Assembly: GCA_000531095.1 (NCBI GenBank)
Contig: HG799471.1
Coordinates: forward strand, 1 to 64,000
DNA from: Gemmata massiliana
GTDB lineage: Bacteria; Planctomycetota; Planctomycetia; Gemmatales; Gemmataceae
Direction of reading: 5' to 3'
Length of the DNA stretch: 64,000 nucleotides
Part shown: piece after piece, positions 36,077-46,051 of the stretch
How positions within the stretch are numbered: position 1 is the first letter of the stretch
How the letters are laid out: every line of letters begins with the position of its first letter
Position numbers and translations under genes: made by a program
Notes under the pieces: generated by a model
Database searches by the model: none
Told to the model about the DNA's origin: nothing
The model's input: the letters and a program-made list of their open reading frames with translations, nothing else

Positions 36077-36487
36077 TTGACCGCGACTAACCACCGGGAC
36101 ACGAGTCCCGCGGACCGACGCTACAACTGCGTCGCGTGGGCGGCAGAAGATACCGAGCACTGGTGGGAACCCGGAGTTTTCTGGAGCCCCCAGGATTGGC
36201 CGGTCGACGATTCCGGCATCGGAGCGCTGGAACGTGCGTTCCTTTCGCTCGGGTATGAGGATTGTGGAACGAACTGGAGCCTCGAACCCGGCTACCTCAA
36301 AGTCGCGCTCTACTCCTCCGGCGGGTTCACGTACACGCACGCGGCTCGGCAGCTCTCATCGGACAAGTGGACGAGCAAATTGGGAAAGAGTGTGGAGATC
36401 GAGCACGATACCCCCGATGTCGTCGCTGGAGGCTTGTACGGAGAAGTGGTGCAGATCATGAGAAAGGCGATCCCGCCGAGCGAGTAA
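36077..36487 (+). CDS. Partner protein with Cys/His motif, probably 5'-frameshifted
   Basis: Residues from TTG 36077 give 136 aa. The core is RRYNCVAWAAEDTEHWW (C18 in this numbering), YTHAARQL (H88) and SDKWTSKLG, EIEHDTPDV, YGEVVQIM. The Cys and His placement is suggestive of a papain-like or NlpC-like fold, but this is not proved. The natural start seems to be ATG 36052, overlapping the upstream stop. In that frame translation ends after 12 codons at TAA 36088-36090, and removing one A there joins it to the rest (MDPPRLPSIDRDY-HRDTSPADRR). Either the gene is inactivated by a 1-nt insertion, or TTG is used, or the base is an assembly error. Confidence 0.65.
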   Translation: MTATNHRDTSPADRRYNCVAWAAEDTEHWWEPGVFWSPQDWPVDDSGIGALERAFLSLGYEDCGTNWSLEPGYLKVALYSSGGFTYTHAARQLSSDKWTSKLGKSVEIEHDTPDVVAGGLYGEVVQIMRKAIPPSE

Positions 36488-36506
36488 TCGCACGTTCCGC
36501 CCTTCC

Positions 36507-37610
36507 CTACTTCAGCGCCCACTCGAAGAACGCATACAGCAGTTCGTTCGATTCCGCATTCGGCGAATGCTCCTTGCGGTTGGTCATCGCGACACGGTTC
36601 TCGGCACCCAGCAACTTGTTCACCGCGACACTGTGGTTCAGCGCCTTCCAGCGCTCGGGTGGGTCTTCGGCGCCGCCGGACACAAGGAACGGCCGTGGTG
36701 CCAGTAGCGCGTGCAGGTCGGTGAGGTCGCGCTTGTCTTCCACCAATTTCTTGTACGATCCCGTGTGGGGGTTCTTCTCGTTCGGGATACCCGGTTTGCG
36801 CTGTTCCTTCAGGGAAAGGTCGAAACCCAAATACCACGGTTCCCAATAATTCACGTTGCTCCGCGCTTCGTCAAACACGATGCCCGGATCGGACCACGCG
36901 CCGCACGCGAACTTGTCGTGCAGAGCCGCCGCGAACATCGCCCACTTGCCGCCGTAAGAGTGCCCCAGCACACCGATGCGTTTCGGATCTACGTTCGGCA
37001 TGTTCACGAGCGCGTTGTAACAGTTCGCGGCCTCGTAAGCGTGAAACGACAGCGGCTGAATCCGACACTTGTCTTTAGTGGGGTAATACGTGTTCGGGTC
37101 GCCGCCGAGCGACAGTGTGACGAACCCGCGCTTGGCGAGCTGAATGGCAAAATCCCGGAACTCTGTCTTCCCCCTTCCGATGGCGGTGTTGGCCTCGTAA
37201 AAGACGACCACCACAGCGGGAAACGGCCCCTTCCCCGCCGGCACGAGAAGGTACGCATCTTCGACCACGCGGCCGGGAGCGGTTTCGATCGCGAGCTTGT
37301 ACTGCGTGACGCCGTCACGGTCCTCCTTCGCGCCGAGTTCAACCTTCGGCTTCTCAATCAGCGCGGGCCATTCGCCCATTTGTGCGTGCCAGTATTTGCG
37401 GATCTCCTCCCGGCGCTTCTTCCAGTCGGTCGCGGTCTTTACATCGATACCGTCATCGAACTTCAGCGGCGAACGATAGCTGCCGAAATCGTTGGCCAGT
37501 TCCTTCGGTGGCTTGAAATAGGGAGCGAGTTTCGCTGGCGGCTCGTAGGCCAGTACAGGTGCGCAAACGAGGGGCGCAAGCGCCACGAGGAGCCAGCGCG
37601 AAGTTCGCAT
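36507..37610 (-). CDS. Secreted acetylxylan-esterase-like alpha/beta hydrolase
   Basis: A 367-residue protein. ATG 37610 is preferred (GAGGAA 7 nt upstream) and opens a signal peptide MRTSRWLLVALAPLVCAPVLA. The alpha/beta hydrolase core has the nucleophile elbow GHSYGG (Ser near residue 217), an acidic loop GAEDPPERW and a late His in RKEHSPNAES. It belongs to the large planctomycete group of exported esterases acting on acetylated polysaccharides. Specificity not shown. Convergent with the cassette above. Confidence 0.8.
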   Translation of the reverse strand: MRTSRWLLVALAPLVCAPVLAYEPPAKLAPYFKPPKELANDFGSYRSPLKFDDGIDVKTATDWKKRREEIRKYWHAQMGEWPALIEKPKVELGAKEDRDGVTQYKLAIETAPGRVVEDAYLLVPAGKGPFPAVVVVFYEANTAIGRGKTEFRDFAIQLAKRGFVTLSLGGDPNTYYPTKDKCRIQPLSFHAYEAANCYNALVNMPNVDPKRIGVLGHSYGGKWAMFAAALHDKFACGAWSDPGIVFDEARSNVNYWEPWYLGFDLSLKEQRKPGIPNEKNPHTGSYKKLVEDKRDLTDLHALLAPRPFLVSGGAEDPPERWKALNHSVAVNKLLGAENRVAMTNRKEHSPNAESNELLYAFFEWALK

Positions 37611-37827
37611 GCCACAGTTCCTCACGAAGCACGGCTGTGTAAATGTGTGCCTTTGGATTTGATGGTAGCGACCAGAAGTCCGTGTCGCATGTCAAAACGC
37701 TACACACATCAAGGCAACATAGCAGCCCGAATCGCGTCCATACCACGATTCGCACCCGGTAGAGAAGTTGGGTCGCATCTCGGTGCGGCCTGTGGGATAA
37801 TCCGGCACCTCGCGGAGACCCCTCCCA

Positions 37828-40800
37828 ATGCGCACAGCATTCACTTTCAGCCTCCTGGTCACGTTTCTCGGCACAACGTTCGCGCCCGCCGCAGACCCGC
37901 TCCCCTACAAGGTCGGCACGGCGAAAGTCGATATCACCCCGACCCACGCGATTCGTCTCAACGGGTTCGGTTTCCGCCGCACGGAATCGGAAGGCACGTA
38001 CCACAAGATCCACGCGCGGGCGCTCGCCATTAACGACGGCAAAGCGCCCGTCGTGCTCATGACCGTGGACGTTCTCGGCATTCCGGCCGACGTCTTCGAC
38101 GAGGTCGCGAAGCGCCTGGCGAAGAAAGTAGGCCTCAAACCGGAACGGCTCGCGATTACCGCGACGCACACGCACACCGGCCCGATGATTACGGGCGCCA
38201 ACCCCACTCTCTTCGGCGTCCCCATTCCGAAGGAGCACCAAGCGAACATCGATAAATACACACCGGTGTTCCTCGACAAGTTGGAAGAAGCGGCCCTCAC
38301 CGCACTCAAGGACATGAAACCCGCGAAGCTGGAGTGGGGTGTTGGGAAAGTCGGGTTCGCGATGAACCGCCGCACGAAGAACGGCCCGACCGACCACGAC
38401 CTACCGGTTCTGATCGCGCGCGACGAAAAGGGTAAGGCCCGCGCAACGTACCTCGACTACGCCTGTCACTGCGTCACGCTCTCACACAACAAGATCGGTG
38501 GCGACTGGGCCGGGTTCGCGGCCGCGGCGATCGAGGATAACTTTGATGGCGCCGTGGCGCTCGTCGCCATCGGTGGCGGCGCGGACCAGAACCCGTCGTC
38601 GGGGGTGACGGGGGCAAAAGAAGACGTCGCGAACGCCCAGGGGCGCGAGATCGCGGCCGAGGTCCGGCGCCTGTCACAAAACTTCCTGGCCCCGGTAACG
38701 GGCACGGTCACTGCGAAAGTCACCGTGATCGAACTGCCGCTCGCGACTCTCCCGACACAAAAGGAGTGGCAAGAAAAGGCCAAGCGAATGGACGCGATCG
38801 GGCACCACGCCCGCGTCGCGCTCGCGAAGCTCGATCGAGGAGAGAAACTCCCCACAAAAATCACGTATCCGGTCCAAACGTGGGCGTTCGGCGAAGCACT
38901 CGCGATGGTTCACCTGCCCGGCGAGTTAGTGGTCGATTACCCACTCCGGTTGAAGAAGGAACTCGACGGCCAGCGCGTGTGGGTGACCGGTTACGCGAAC
39001 AACGCTCCGTGCTACATCCCCAGCGAGCGCGTGCTGAAGGAGGGCGGGTACGAGGGCGGCGGTGCGATGATCTACTACGATCTGCCGGCCGCGTTCGCGC
39101 CAGGGTTGGAGGACAAGATCATCGGCGCGGTAAAGGAACAAATTGGGAAAACGTTCGCGGCGAAATTCGATCCGAAGAAAACCGGCGACACTAAACCGCT
39201 CTCGCCCCAACAGTCGCGTTCCCTCATCAAAACGAAGCCCGGGCTTAAGGTCGAACTCGTGGCCGCGGAGCCACTCATCGCGGACCCGGTGGCGATCGCG
39301 TTCGGGCCGGACGGCAAGCTGTGGGCCGCGGAAATGGCCGACTACCCGAGCGGTAAGAGTCCGCTCGAACCGGGCGGGCGCATCGTGTTCCTCGAAGACA
39401 CGAACGGCGACGGGATCTTCGACAAGAGCACGGTGTTCCTCGACAACCTCCCGCTCCCCACGGGCGTGCTCCCCTGGCGCAAGGGCGTGCTCGTCTGCGC
39501 CGCCCCCGACATCCTGTTCGCGGAAGACACGGACGGCGACGGCGAGGCCGACAAAGTCACGAAGCTCTACAGCGGATTCGGCACCGAGAACCAACAGGGG
39601 CGCGTGAACAGCCTCCAGTACGGGCTCGATGGCTGGGTGTACGGCTCGTGCGGTCTCTTTGGGGGCAACATCACCTGCGGGCTGACGAAAAAAGTAGTTG
39701 CGCTCGGCGACCGTGACTTCCGCATCCGCCCGGACACGGGGGAACTCGAACACGCGACCGGGCGCACGCAGCAAGGGCGCGTTCGGGACGACCGCGGGAA
39801 CTGGTTCGGCTGCGACAACAGCACACTAATCCGGCACTACGTTCTCGACGACCACTACTTGCGCCGGAATTCGTTCGTGAGCTACCCGAACGTAATGGTG
39901 AACGTCGCCCCCACGAACAAACTGTTCTCGCTGAAATCGGACGCCCAGCGGTTTGCACTGTCCGGCCCGCCGAACACGATCACTGCAGCGTGCGGCCTCG
40001 GCATTTACCGCGACACCCTCTTGGGCCAGGAGTATTACGGCAACTCGTTCACGTGCGAGCCGGTCAACCTCCTCGTCACGCGCCGCGTCCTGAAGCCGAG
40101 TGGTTCCACATTCATTGGTGAGCGCGCCAAAGACGAAAGCGATAGCGAGTTCCTCGCCTCGACGGACGGCTGGTTCCGACCGGTCCACATCACGACCGGT
40201 CCGGACGGTTGCTTGTTCGTTGCGGACATGTACCGCTACCTGATCGAGCACCCGCGCTGGATACCGCCCGCGGACCTCGCCAAGATCGACATTCGCGCCG
40301 GCGCAGGTTTGGGCCGCATTTACCGCATCGCGCCAGAAAAATCGTCGCCACGTCCCTGGGTACAGCTCGACAAACTCGACACCGCGGGGCTGGTCGCAGC
40401 CCTCGACAGCCCGAACGGGTGGCAGCGCGACACGGCAATGATGTTGCTCATCTGGAAGGACGACGCAAAGGCGAAAGAACCGTTGGAGAAGATGGTTCTC
40501 GAATCGAAGAACAGCCTCGCTCGAATGCAGGCGCTCTGCACGATCGACACGTTGGGAGGTCTGAAACAGGAATTACTGGTAACCGCACTCGGAGATTCAG
40601 ACCCAGTCGTTCAGCAGCACAGCATACGCCTCGGGAAGAACCTCTATGCGAACAAAGACCGCCTTCGAGCGCGGCTCGCGGAAGTGATCCTCACCGCGGA
40701 CGCGAGCACGCAGCTTCAAGTCGCTCTCTCCGTGGACGACCCGCACATTCTCGAGCTCCTTTTGCAACGTGCTTCCTCTGATACGTTCCTGCGCGCGGCC

Positions 40801-43251
40801 GTGGTGAGCAACCTGAATAAAGACAACCTCGCGGCCTTCGCGCGAATGAAAGTGCTCTCGTCCCCCCAGTTTACGCGCGACCTCTTTGCCACGGCCGCGG
40901 GCCTCGACAGCGGATCAGCGCTCCCGCAGTTGCTCGAAATTGCCGCGAAGCCTAAAGGAGGCATTCACGAATCTTGGCAACTCGCGGCGGTCACCGGCGC
41001 ACTCGATTCCCTGGAACGACAGGGGAAAACCTGGGACAAACTCGATCCGGAACTTCAGAAATTCATAGACCCGGTGATCGCGTTCGCGCGAAAGGTCATT
41101 GAGAAAGACGACGCGACCGAAGCCGACCTGCTCACCGCACTGCCACTCCTCGGCCGTGATCCGGCCACACGCACCGATGATCTGAAGCGCCTGGCCGAGT
41201 TGCTCGCCGCGACGCGCCCCGCCGCGGTGCAGTCGGCTGTCGTTACTGCACTCACGCGCAAGTCGGACGCCTCCGCGCCCGCGACGCTTATTGGTGCATG
41301 GAAGAGCGCGACACCCGCCCTGCGTACACGCATACTCGATGCCCTCCTCAGTCGCCCCGCGTGGCACCCGGAACTGCTCAGCGCCATCGAAAAAGGAACT
41401 GTGCTCGCCGGGCAAATCGACGCGAGCCGCCGCCAACAACTCGCCGACTCACCGGACGCCGCGATCCGCTCGCGCGCGGAGAAGTTGTTCTCGGGCGGAA
41501 CCAACGCCGACCGGCAGAAGATCATCGACGATTATAAATCGGCCCTCGCGCTGAAGGGCGACCGGACACGCGGAAAGGCCGTGTTCGCGAAATCGTGTTC
41601 CGCGTGCCACGTGCTCGAAGGTGTCGGGAGCGCGGTCGGCCCGGACCTCGCCGCGCTCGCGAACAAGTCACCGCTGTACCTGCTTTCCGAGATCCTCGAT
41701 CCCAATCGGAACCTCGATTCGCGTTACTCCGAATACAAGGCCGTGACGAAGGACGAGCGCACGGTGAGCGGCATCCTCGCGGTCGAAACGGGCACGAGCG
41801 TGACGCTCCGCGGTCAGCAGGCCAAAGAAGAAGTGATCCTCCGGTCCGAAATTCAGGAGCTTCGCGGCACCTCGAAATCACTCATGCCCGAGGGGTTGGA
41901 AAAGGACGTCGCGAAGCAGGATATGGCGGACCTGATCGCGTACCTGACCGCGAACGAGCCGCCGCACAAAGCGTTCGCGGGCAACGCCCCGGCCGAAATT
42001 ACGGTCTCCGACAATTCCCTGACACTCCCGGCGACGAAGTGCTTCGTTTACGGCGACGCGATCGTCTTCGAGCCGGACTTCCAGAACATTGGATACTGGA
42101 ACCGTGATGCCGACTTCGTCGCGTGGAAGGTGAAAGTCGACAAGGCGCGCGAGTTCGACGTGTACCTCGATTACGCCTGCGCGAACGACTCCGCCGGCAA
42201 CCTCTTCGCGGTCGACGGCACGGAACCGGCTCTGCGCGGGAAGATTGCAGCCACTGGCGGCTGGGACCATTACGCCCTTGTGAAACTCGGCACGATCAAA
42301 CTCCCCGCTGGCGTCGGGCGCATCACCTTCCGCGCCGACGCGACCGTAAAGAACGCGCTGCTCGACCTACGCACGCTTTACCTCGTCCCTCCCGGAGCGA
42401 AGCCGAAGGTCGCCGAGACGAGTGACGAACCACTGTCACCGGCAGAAATCGCGGCGCTCATCCTCGACGACGCGACACCACGCGACCGGCGCGAAACGCT
42501 GGTGAAACAAGCGATTCCGCTCGCACCGGACGTGATCCGGTCAATGGTCGCGAACCTCCCTGCGAACGACGCGAAGGAGGAGTATCGCCGAATCCCGTGG
42601 GTGTGGCGCGTGGCCATCGGTGCGGGCCGCATCAACGACGCAAAGGTACTCACGGGCCTTCTCGACGTCTCGTTCCCCAAAAAGGGTGAAGCTTTGCGCG
42701 ACTGGCAAGCCGTCGTTCTCGGCGGCGGAGTAATTAACGGGCTGAGCCTCGAAGGAAAATGGCCTGCCGCACGGCTCGCAGAATTAATCCGCTCCGATGC
42801 GGAACTGGCGAACCGCTGGGCCGAGTGCCTGAAACTGTCGCACGCGATGGCCGACGACGAAAAAGTCCCCACCGGTTCGCGATACGATGCGCTCCGCGTC
42901 GTCGCCCTCGACGAGTGGAAGGCGGCCGAACCGCGGTTGCGCAAGTACCTCGCGAAATCCGCCCATGCGGAGCTTCAGCAAGGTGCGGTGAGCGGACTTG
43001 TGGACGTTGACCGCACCGAGGCCACCGCGCTTCTGATCCACGCGCTACCCGATCTGACGGCCGGGAACCGCAAACTGGCGATCACCGGCCTGCTTCGGAC
43101 GCCCGCTCGCGCCGCGGCCCTTCTCGACGCGATCGAAAAAGGAACCGCGAAACCGGAGTGGGTCGAGAAAGAGCACCGCGCCGGTCTTCTTGAACACCCG
43201 GACCAGGCCGTTCGTACCCGCGCCGCAAAGCTCGTCGGCGACGGACGATAA
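37828..43251 (+). CDS. Giant exported ceramidase-like - PVC dehydrogenase - cytochrome c fusion
   Basis: A 1807-residue protein with signal peptide MRTAFTFSLLVTFLGTTFAPA. Residues about 25-450 are neutral/alkaline ceramidase-like: the metal-binding ATHTHTGP (about 112-119) and YACHCVTLSHNKIGGDWAGF are visible. Residues about 470-830 form a PVC-type dehydrogenase propeller (LIADPVAIAFGPDGKLWAAEMADYP; DTNGDGIFDKSTVF). HEAT-like repeats (about 840-1220) follow. The heme module carries CSACH (C1257, C1260, H1261) and the PEGLEKDV-DMADLIAYL tail. After it comes a carbohydrate-binding-like region (1390-1550) and more helical repeats to the end. No internal stop or frame change was seen. Predicted periplasmic and heme-bearing. 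Fusing amidohydrolase and dehydrogenase chemistry is unusual. Confidence 0.85.
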   Translation: MRTAFTFSLLVTFLGTTFAPAADPLPYKVGTAKVDITPTHAIRLNGFGFRRTESEGTYHKIHARALAINDGKAPVVLMTVDVLGIPADVFDEVAKRLAKKVGLKPERLAITATHTHTGPMITGANPTLFGVPIPKEHQANIDKYTPVFLDKLEEAALTALKDMKPAKLEWGVGKVGFAMNRRTKNGPTDHDLPVLIARDEKGKARATYLDYACHCVTLSHNKIGGDWAGFAAAAIEDNFDGAVALVAIGGGADQNPSSGVTGAKEDVANAQGREIAAEVRRLSQNFLAPVTGTVTAKVTVIELPLATLPTQKEWQEKAKRMDAIGHHARVALAKLDRGEKLPTKITYPVQTWAFGEALAMVHLPGELVVDYPLRLKKELDGQRVWVTGYANNAPCYIPSERVLKEGGYEGGGAMIYYDLPAAFAPGLEDKIIGAVKEQIGKTFAAKFDPKKTGDTKPLSPQQSRSLIKTKPGLKVELVAAEPLIADPVAIAFGPDGKLWAAEMADYPSGKSPLEPGGRIVFLEDTNGDGIFDKSTVFLDNLPLPTGVLPWRKGVLVCAAPDILFAEDTDGDGEADKVTKLYSGFGTENQQGRVNSLQYGLDGWVYGSCGLFGGNITCGLTKKVVALGDRDFRIRPDTGELEHATGRTQQGRVRDDRGNWFGCDNSTLIRHYVLDDHYLRRNSFVSYPNVMVNVAPTNKLFSLKSDAQRFALSGPPNTITAACGLGIYRDTLLGQEYYGNSFTCEPVNLLVTRRVLKPSGSTFIGERAKDESDSEFLASTDGWFRPVHITTGPDGCLFVADMYRYLIEHPRWIPPADLAKIDIRAGAGLGRIYRIAPEKSSPRPWVQLDKLDTAGLVAALDSPNGWQRDTAMMLLIWKDDAKAKEPLEKMVLESKNSLARMQALCTIDTLGGLKQELLVTALGDSDPVVQQHSIRLGKNLYANKDRLRARLAEVILTADASTQLQVALSVDDPHILELLLQRASSDTFLRAAVVSNLNKDNLAAFARMKVLSSPQFTRDLFATAAGLDSGSALPQLLEIAAKPKGGIHESWQLAAVTGALDSLERQGKTWDKLDPELQKFIDPVIAFARKVIEKDDATEADLLTALPLLGRDPATRTDDLKRLAELLAATRPAAVQSAVVTALTRKSDASAPATLIGAWKSATPALRTRILDALLSRPAWHPELLSAIEKGTVLAGQIDASRRQQLADSPDAAIRSRAEKLFSGGTNADRQKIIDDYKSALALKGDRTRGKAVFAKSCSACHVLEGVGSAVGPDLAALANKSPLYLLSEILDPNRNLDSRYSEYKAVTKDERTVSGILAVETGTSVTLRGQQAKEEVILRSEIQELRGTSKSLMPEGLEKDVAKQDMADLIAYLTANEPPHKAFAGNAPAEITVSDNSLTLPATKCFVYGDAIVFEPDFQNIGYWNRDADFVAWKVKVDKAREFDVYLDYACANDSAGNLFAVDGTEPALRGKIAATGGWDHYALVKLGTIKLPAGVGRITFRADATVKNALLDLRTLYLVPPGAKPKVAETSDEPLSPAEIAALILDDATPRDRRETLVKQAIPLAPDVIRSMVANLPANDAKEEYRRIPWVWRVAIGAGRINDAKVLTGLLDVSFPKKGEALRDWQAVVLGGGVINGLSLEGKWPAARLAELIRSDAELANRWAECLKLSHAMADDEKVPTGSRYDALRVVALDEWKAAEPRLRKYLAKSAHAELQQGAVSGLVDVDRTEATALLIHALPDLTAGNRKLAITGLLRTPARAAALLDAIEKGTAKPEWVEKEHRAGLLEHPDQAVRTRAAKLVGDGR

Positions 43252-43253
43252 CG

Positions 43254-44480
43254 TTACTGCTTGTACTCCGCGCCGACCCCGCGGAGCACTTCGTAAATCT
43301 GCGCCGCGTAGCCTTCCGTCGAATGACGCTGGCGCGCGGTGTGCCAGCCCGCATCGCCGTGTTCCCGGGCCAGTTCCGGCGCCTCGACGTAGCGGGCCAT
43401 GCACTCGGCCAGCGCGTCCGCGTCACCGCGATACAAGAGACCGGTGCGGTTCGGGTCGATGAGTTCGCTGGTGCCCCCGCTGTCGTAGCCGATCACCGGG
43501 CGGCACGCGGACATCGCCTCCGCGGTCACGCGGCCCATCGCTTCGTTCCGCGAGCACATCAGCGCACAATCGGCGGCCAGGAACGCCCGCTCCGGATCGG
43601 GCACGAACCCCCAGAACTCGATCCGGTTCGCGGCGACCAGATCGCTCGCGAGCGCACGGCAATGATCGAAGTAGCCCTGGTCGCCCGTCCCGCCCGCGCC
43701 GCCTACAAGCAACAATCGCGTATCGGGGAAACGACTCGCAATCTGGCTGAACGCCCGGATCGCGATCGCCTGCCCCTTGCTCTCACGGAACCGGCCCACG
43801 AGCACGAACGTGAACGGCTGGTGTCGGGTTCGTGCGCCCTCGGCCACTCGCCGGCGCGCGTCGAATACCGCTTCTTCGGCCACGCCGTTGTAGATCACGT
43901 GCGAGTTCTTCAGGCGAGTCTTGCGCAGTGTGGCTCGTTGTAACGCCTTGGACACGAAGATCGTGGCGTCCGCGGTCCGCAACCCGAGCCGGAACATGCG
44001 TGACCCGAAGTCGGGCCACAGGTCGTAATCCCGGTTACCGAACTCGCGGATGTGCCAGACGTGCGGCAGCCCGAGTTCCGTTGCGGCCATCGCCCCGATC
44101 GCGAATACGGACGAGTTGGAGTAAATCAGGTCCGTGTTCCAGCGGCTCATCTGAGCGGTGATCGGGCGCAGGTTCTTTGCGTTGCGGTAGATTCGCGTCG
44201 CGGCGTCCTGCGGTGTGCGGTTGGTGGAAACCCACCACTCGAACGGGAGCACCGCGGTCGGCACGCTGAGCTGAGCGAGCGTGTCCAGTAGGTCACCTCG
44301 ATCGGGACAGATCACGTGCGCCCGAACCCCGTACTTGCTGAGCCCCTGAATGAGGTTCACCAGCGACCAATTGGCGCCGTACAGCTCCGTGTAATGCGTG
44401 ATGAATGTGATGCGCGGCCCGGGGGCGGGTGCGAAGCCCGCGCCGCCCAGGTCCGGGGTCGATGGTACGTTAATCATCAT
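43254..44480 (-). CDS. GT4 family glycosyltransferase
   Basis: A 408-residue GT-B fold enzyme transferring sugar from a nucleotide donor. N-terminal GxxG-type start FITHYTELYGANWSLVNLIQGL, LLVGGAGGTGDQGYFD in the donor domain, and the retaining E-x7-E motif in SRNEAMGRVTAEAMS with VIGYDSGGTSEL. It acts in cell envelope or exopolysaccharide assembly by analogy; the acceptor is unknown. It converges with the ceramidase fusion, whose stop is 2 nt away. The upstream region carries repeat cluster B. Confidence 0.88.
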   Translation of the reverse strand: MMINVPSTPDLGGAGFAPAPGPRITFITHYTELYGANWSLVNLIQGLSKYGVRAHVICPDRGDLLDTLAQLSVPTAVLPFEWWVSTNRTPQDAATRIYRNAKNLRPITAQMSRWNTDLIYSNSSVFAIGAMAATELGLPHVWHIREFGNRDYDLWPDFGSRMFRLGLRTADATIFVSKALQRATLRKTRLKNSHVIYNGVAEEAVFDARRRVAEGARTRHQPFTFVLVGRFRESKGQAIAIRAFSQIASRFPDTRLLLVGGAGGTGDQGYFDHCRALASDLVAANRIEFWGFVPDPERAFLAADCALMCSRNEAMGRVTAEAMSACRPVIGYDSGGTSELIDPNRTGLLYRGDADALAECMARYVEAPELAREHGDAGWHTARQRHSTEGYAAQIYEVLRGVGAEYKQ

Positions 44481-44983
44481 ATCGGTCGTCCGGATTGTAA
44501 CGCCTCGAGGCGGTCCGCGCGAGTCACTACGACAATGCAGCTATGTCCCGCACGGTTCAACCGTTGCGGCGCGACCCGATCGCGAACGAAACGCCCTCTC
44601 ATCAACAATACGAACATGGGTTCGATGTGAGACCTGTGGTTCCGCGATCAGGGCCGAGGTACTTCGCGTTCCCGCCCGATTCGTCCACACGAGATCGTCA
44701 ACCCGGTACAACCTACGCTCCATCTCGGAGGTTAACATTTGCTAACACATTGGCCCCGCCTGCCGGAAAAGCACGAAAACCATTGGCGAAATGCAATTCG
44801 TTACAGAGAACGGCTAACATTCACGCCTCCGGGCACCCCTTTTTGTTACACGAATCGAACCGCTACCAGCACACTACGCCCGATCCAGGCATTCTACGCC
44901 CATCAAGCCAGGTCAATCAATACCACTAGTGAAAATATTACCACATAAACTATGACTGCATGCCCACCCTTCTCTTTTACCGC
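44481..44983. other. Intergenic region with repeat cluster B
   Basis: 503 nt without a convincing gene. It holds the GCTAACATT cluster at 44731-44820, then lower-GC sequence. A plus-strand open frame here (44543-44929) has no codon bias or recognisable product and was rejected. Confidence 0.5.
44731..44820 (+). repeat. GCTAACATT cluster, copy B
   Basis: GTTAACATTT at 44731 and GCTAACACAT at 44741 are exactly 10 nt apart; GCTAACATT follows at 44813. The sequence CACGCCTCC... then CCCTTTTTG after the last copy resembles the CACAACCACC ... CCCTTTCC of copy C. Confidence 0.75.
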
Positions 44984-45622
44984 CTATTCCTTCCCCAACA
45001 CCAGATCCACGAGCCAGCACCCGCGCACATGCGGCGCGTTGGTATCGCGACAGTGGTCCAGCACATTGGCGTCGTCACAGCCCGCGTCCTGGAGCGCGTC
45101 GGCGAGGATTGGCATCGCGCTGAAGTCACGCGACTCGTACATCTGCCCCGCCAGCGCGACGGCCATAGAGGTGCGCCACGCGGGAGAGAACGACACAGTG
45201 CGGAAGGGGTTTCCGAAGATGTCGCGTGCCAGACGGCTGAGCGTCCATTCGGAGATCGGTCCGAGCATAACTCTCACGTAGCCCAGAACACCCTCTGCGG
45301 CCCAAGCAGCGTCGTCCTCGGTTGTGAGTTCCGCTGCCCGAATTGTGTTTCGCATGACACTTTCATTGACCGACAGTACCCCTTCGATGTCTACTCTCGC
45401 CCGTTCTCGCGCTGCGCGCAACGCAGTCCCATCGACTTTGCGATCCGCGTACTCCTCACTGAGACCGAAGACGGAGTCCGCTTGAGGATACGATTGATAG
45501 TGACTGACCAACCTCCCACACGCGACAGCAAACAGTCGCAACTGGCGCGCACTCGCCCGATCCTGAGCAAACTCCAGCATCGTTCTTGAGGCTTCGCACA
45601 CCAGCCATTCTGCTTCGGTCAT
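44984..45622 (-). CDS. Member of a Gemmata-type paralogous family (MPILADALQDAGC family), copy 1
   Basis: A 212-residue soluble protein. It opens MTEAEWL and has RQLRLFAVACGRL near 30-42. Its C-terminal quarter is strongly conserved with two other proteins in this window: W-RTS, YESRDFSAMPILADALQDAG, then LDHC and HVRGCWLVDLVLGKE. Conserved Cys and His (C...HC...H-x3-C) could bind metal, by inference. No known domain recognised. It lies alone between two repeat-bearing regions. Confidence 0.75.
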   Translation of the reverse strand: MTEAEWLVCEASRTMLEFAQDRASARQLRLFAVACGRLVSHYQSYPQADSVFGLSEEYADRKVDGTALRAARERARVDIEGVLSVNESVMRNTIRAAELTTEDDAAWAAEGVLGYVRVMLGPISEWTLSRLARDIFGNPFRTVSFSPAWRTSMAVALAGQMYESRDFSAMPILADALQDAGCDDANVLDHCRDTNAPHVRGCWLVDLVLGKE

Positions 45623-46051
45623 CTCGTTCCCTTCCCGATCTCAGCATGACCGATTCCGTGCGGACCGTAAGCACAGGGCGCACGGCGTTTCCGCCTTGTG
45701 CTACGCCAGTCGGCCCCTACCGAGCCAAAAGCAAATACCCCCAATGTCTTTCACTCCGCGGAGCGGCCGGAGTTCGTTGCTCAGGGCTTCCACCCTGGGC
45801 ACTGTGTTCCGGCGCCCTCATAGACTGAACCGGTTCGGGTTCACCAGCGGACTTTGCAAGGCCGTGCGGGTGCCCGACTAACATGGCACACATCTTTCGA
45901 CAGGGGGTCGATGTTTCCGAGACCACCTGGACCTCACCCAATAGCTCGGGACATTCCGATTTCTTCTTGAAGCTCACCTGAAGCGCGGGTACGCTCTCAC
46001 ACATCCGCCGGTATCGCCCACCCACCAAAACCTCCCTCCACGGCCTCTCCC
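45623..46051. other. Repeat-rich intergenic region
   Basis: 429 nt without a gene. It contains an imperfect hairpin at about 45671-45700 (GCACAGGGCG ... CGCCTTGTGC) and a GC-rich segment at 45745-45815 with CTCAGGGCTTCCACCCTGGG, a short palindrome, ending in GGCGCCCT. These resemble dispersed planctomycete repeats. The promoter of the DUF1501 gene should lie near 45900-46040. Confidence 0.5.

Noticed and set aside
36053-36090. 12-codon ATG frame at the start of the second cassette gene as an independent leader peptide
   Set aside because: Its residues continue naturally into the following frame if one A is removed, so a frameshift is the simpler explanation.
44543-44929. 128-codon plus-strand frame in the intergenic gap
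   Set aside because: Contains the repeat cluster, lacks third-position GC bias and resembles no protein.
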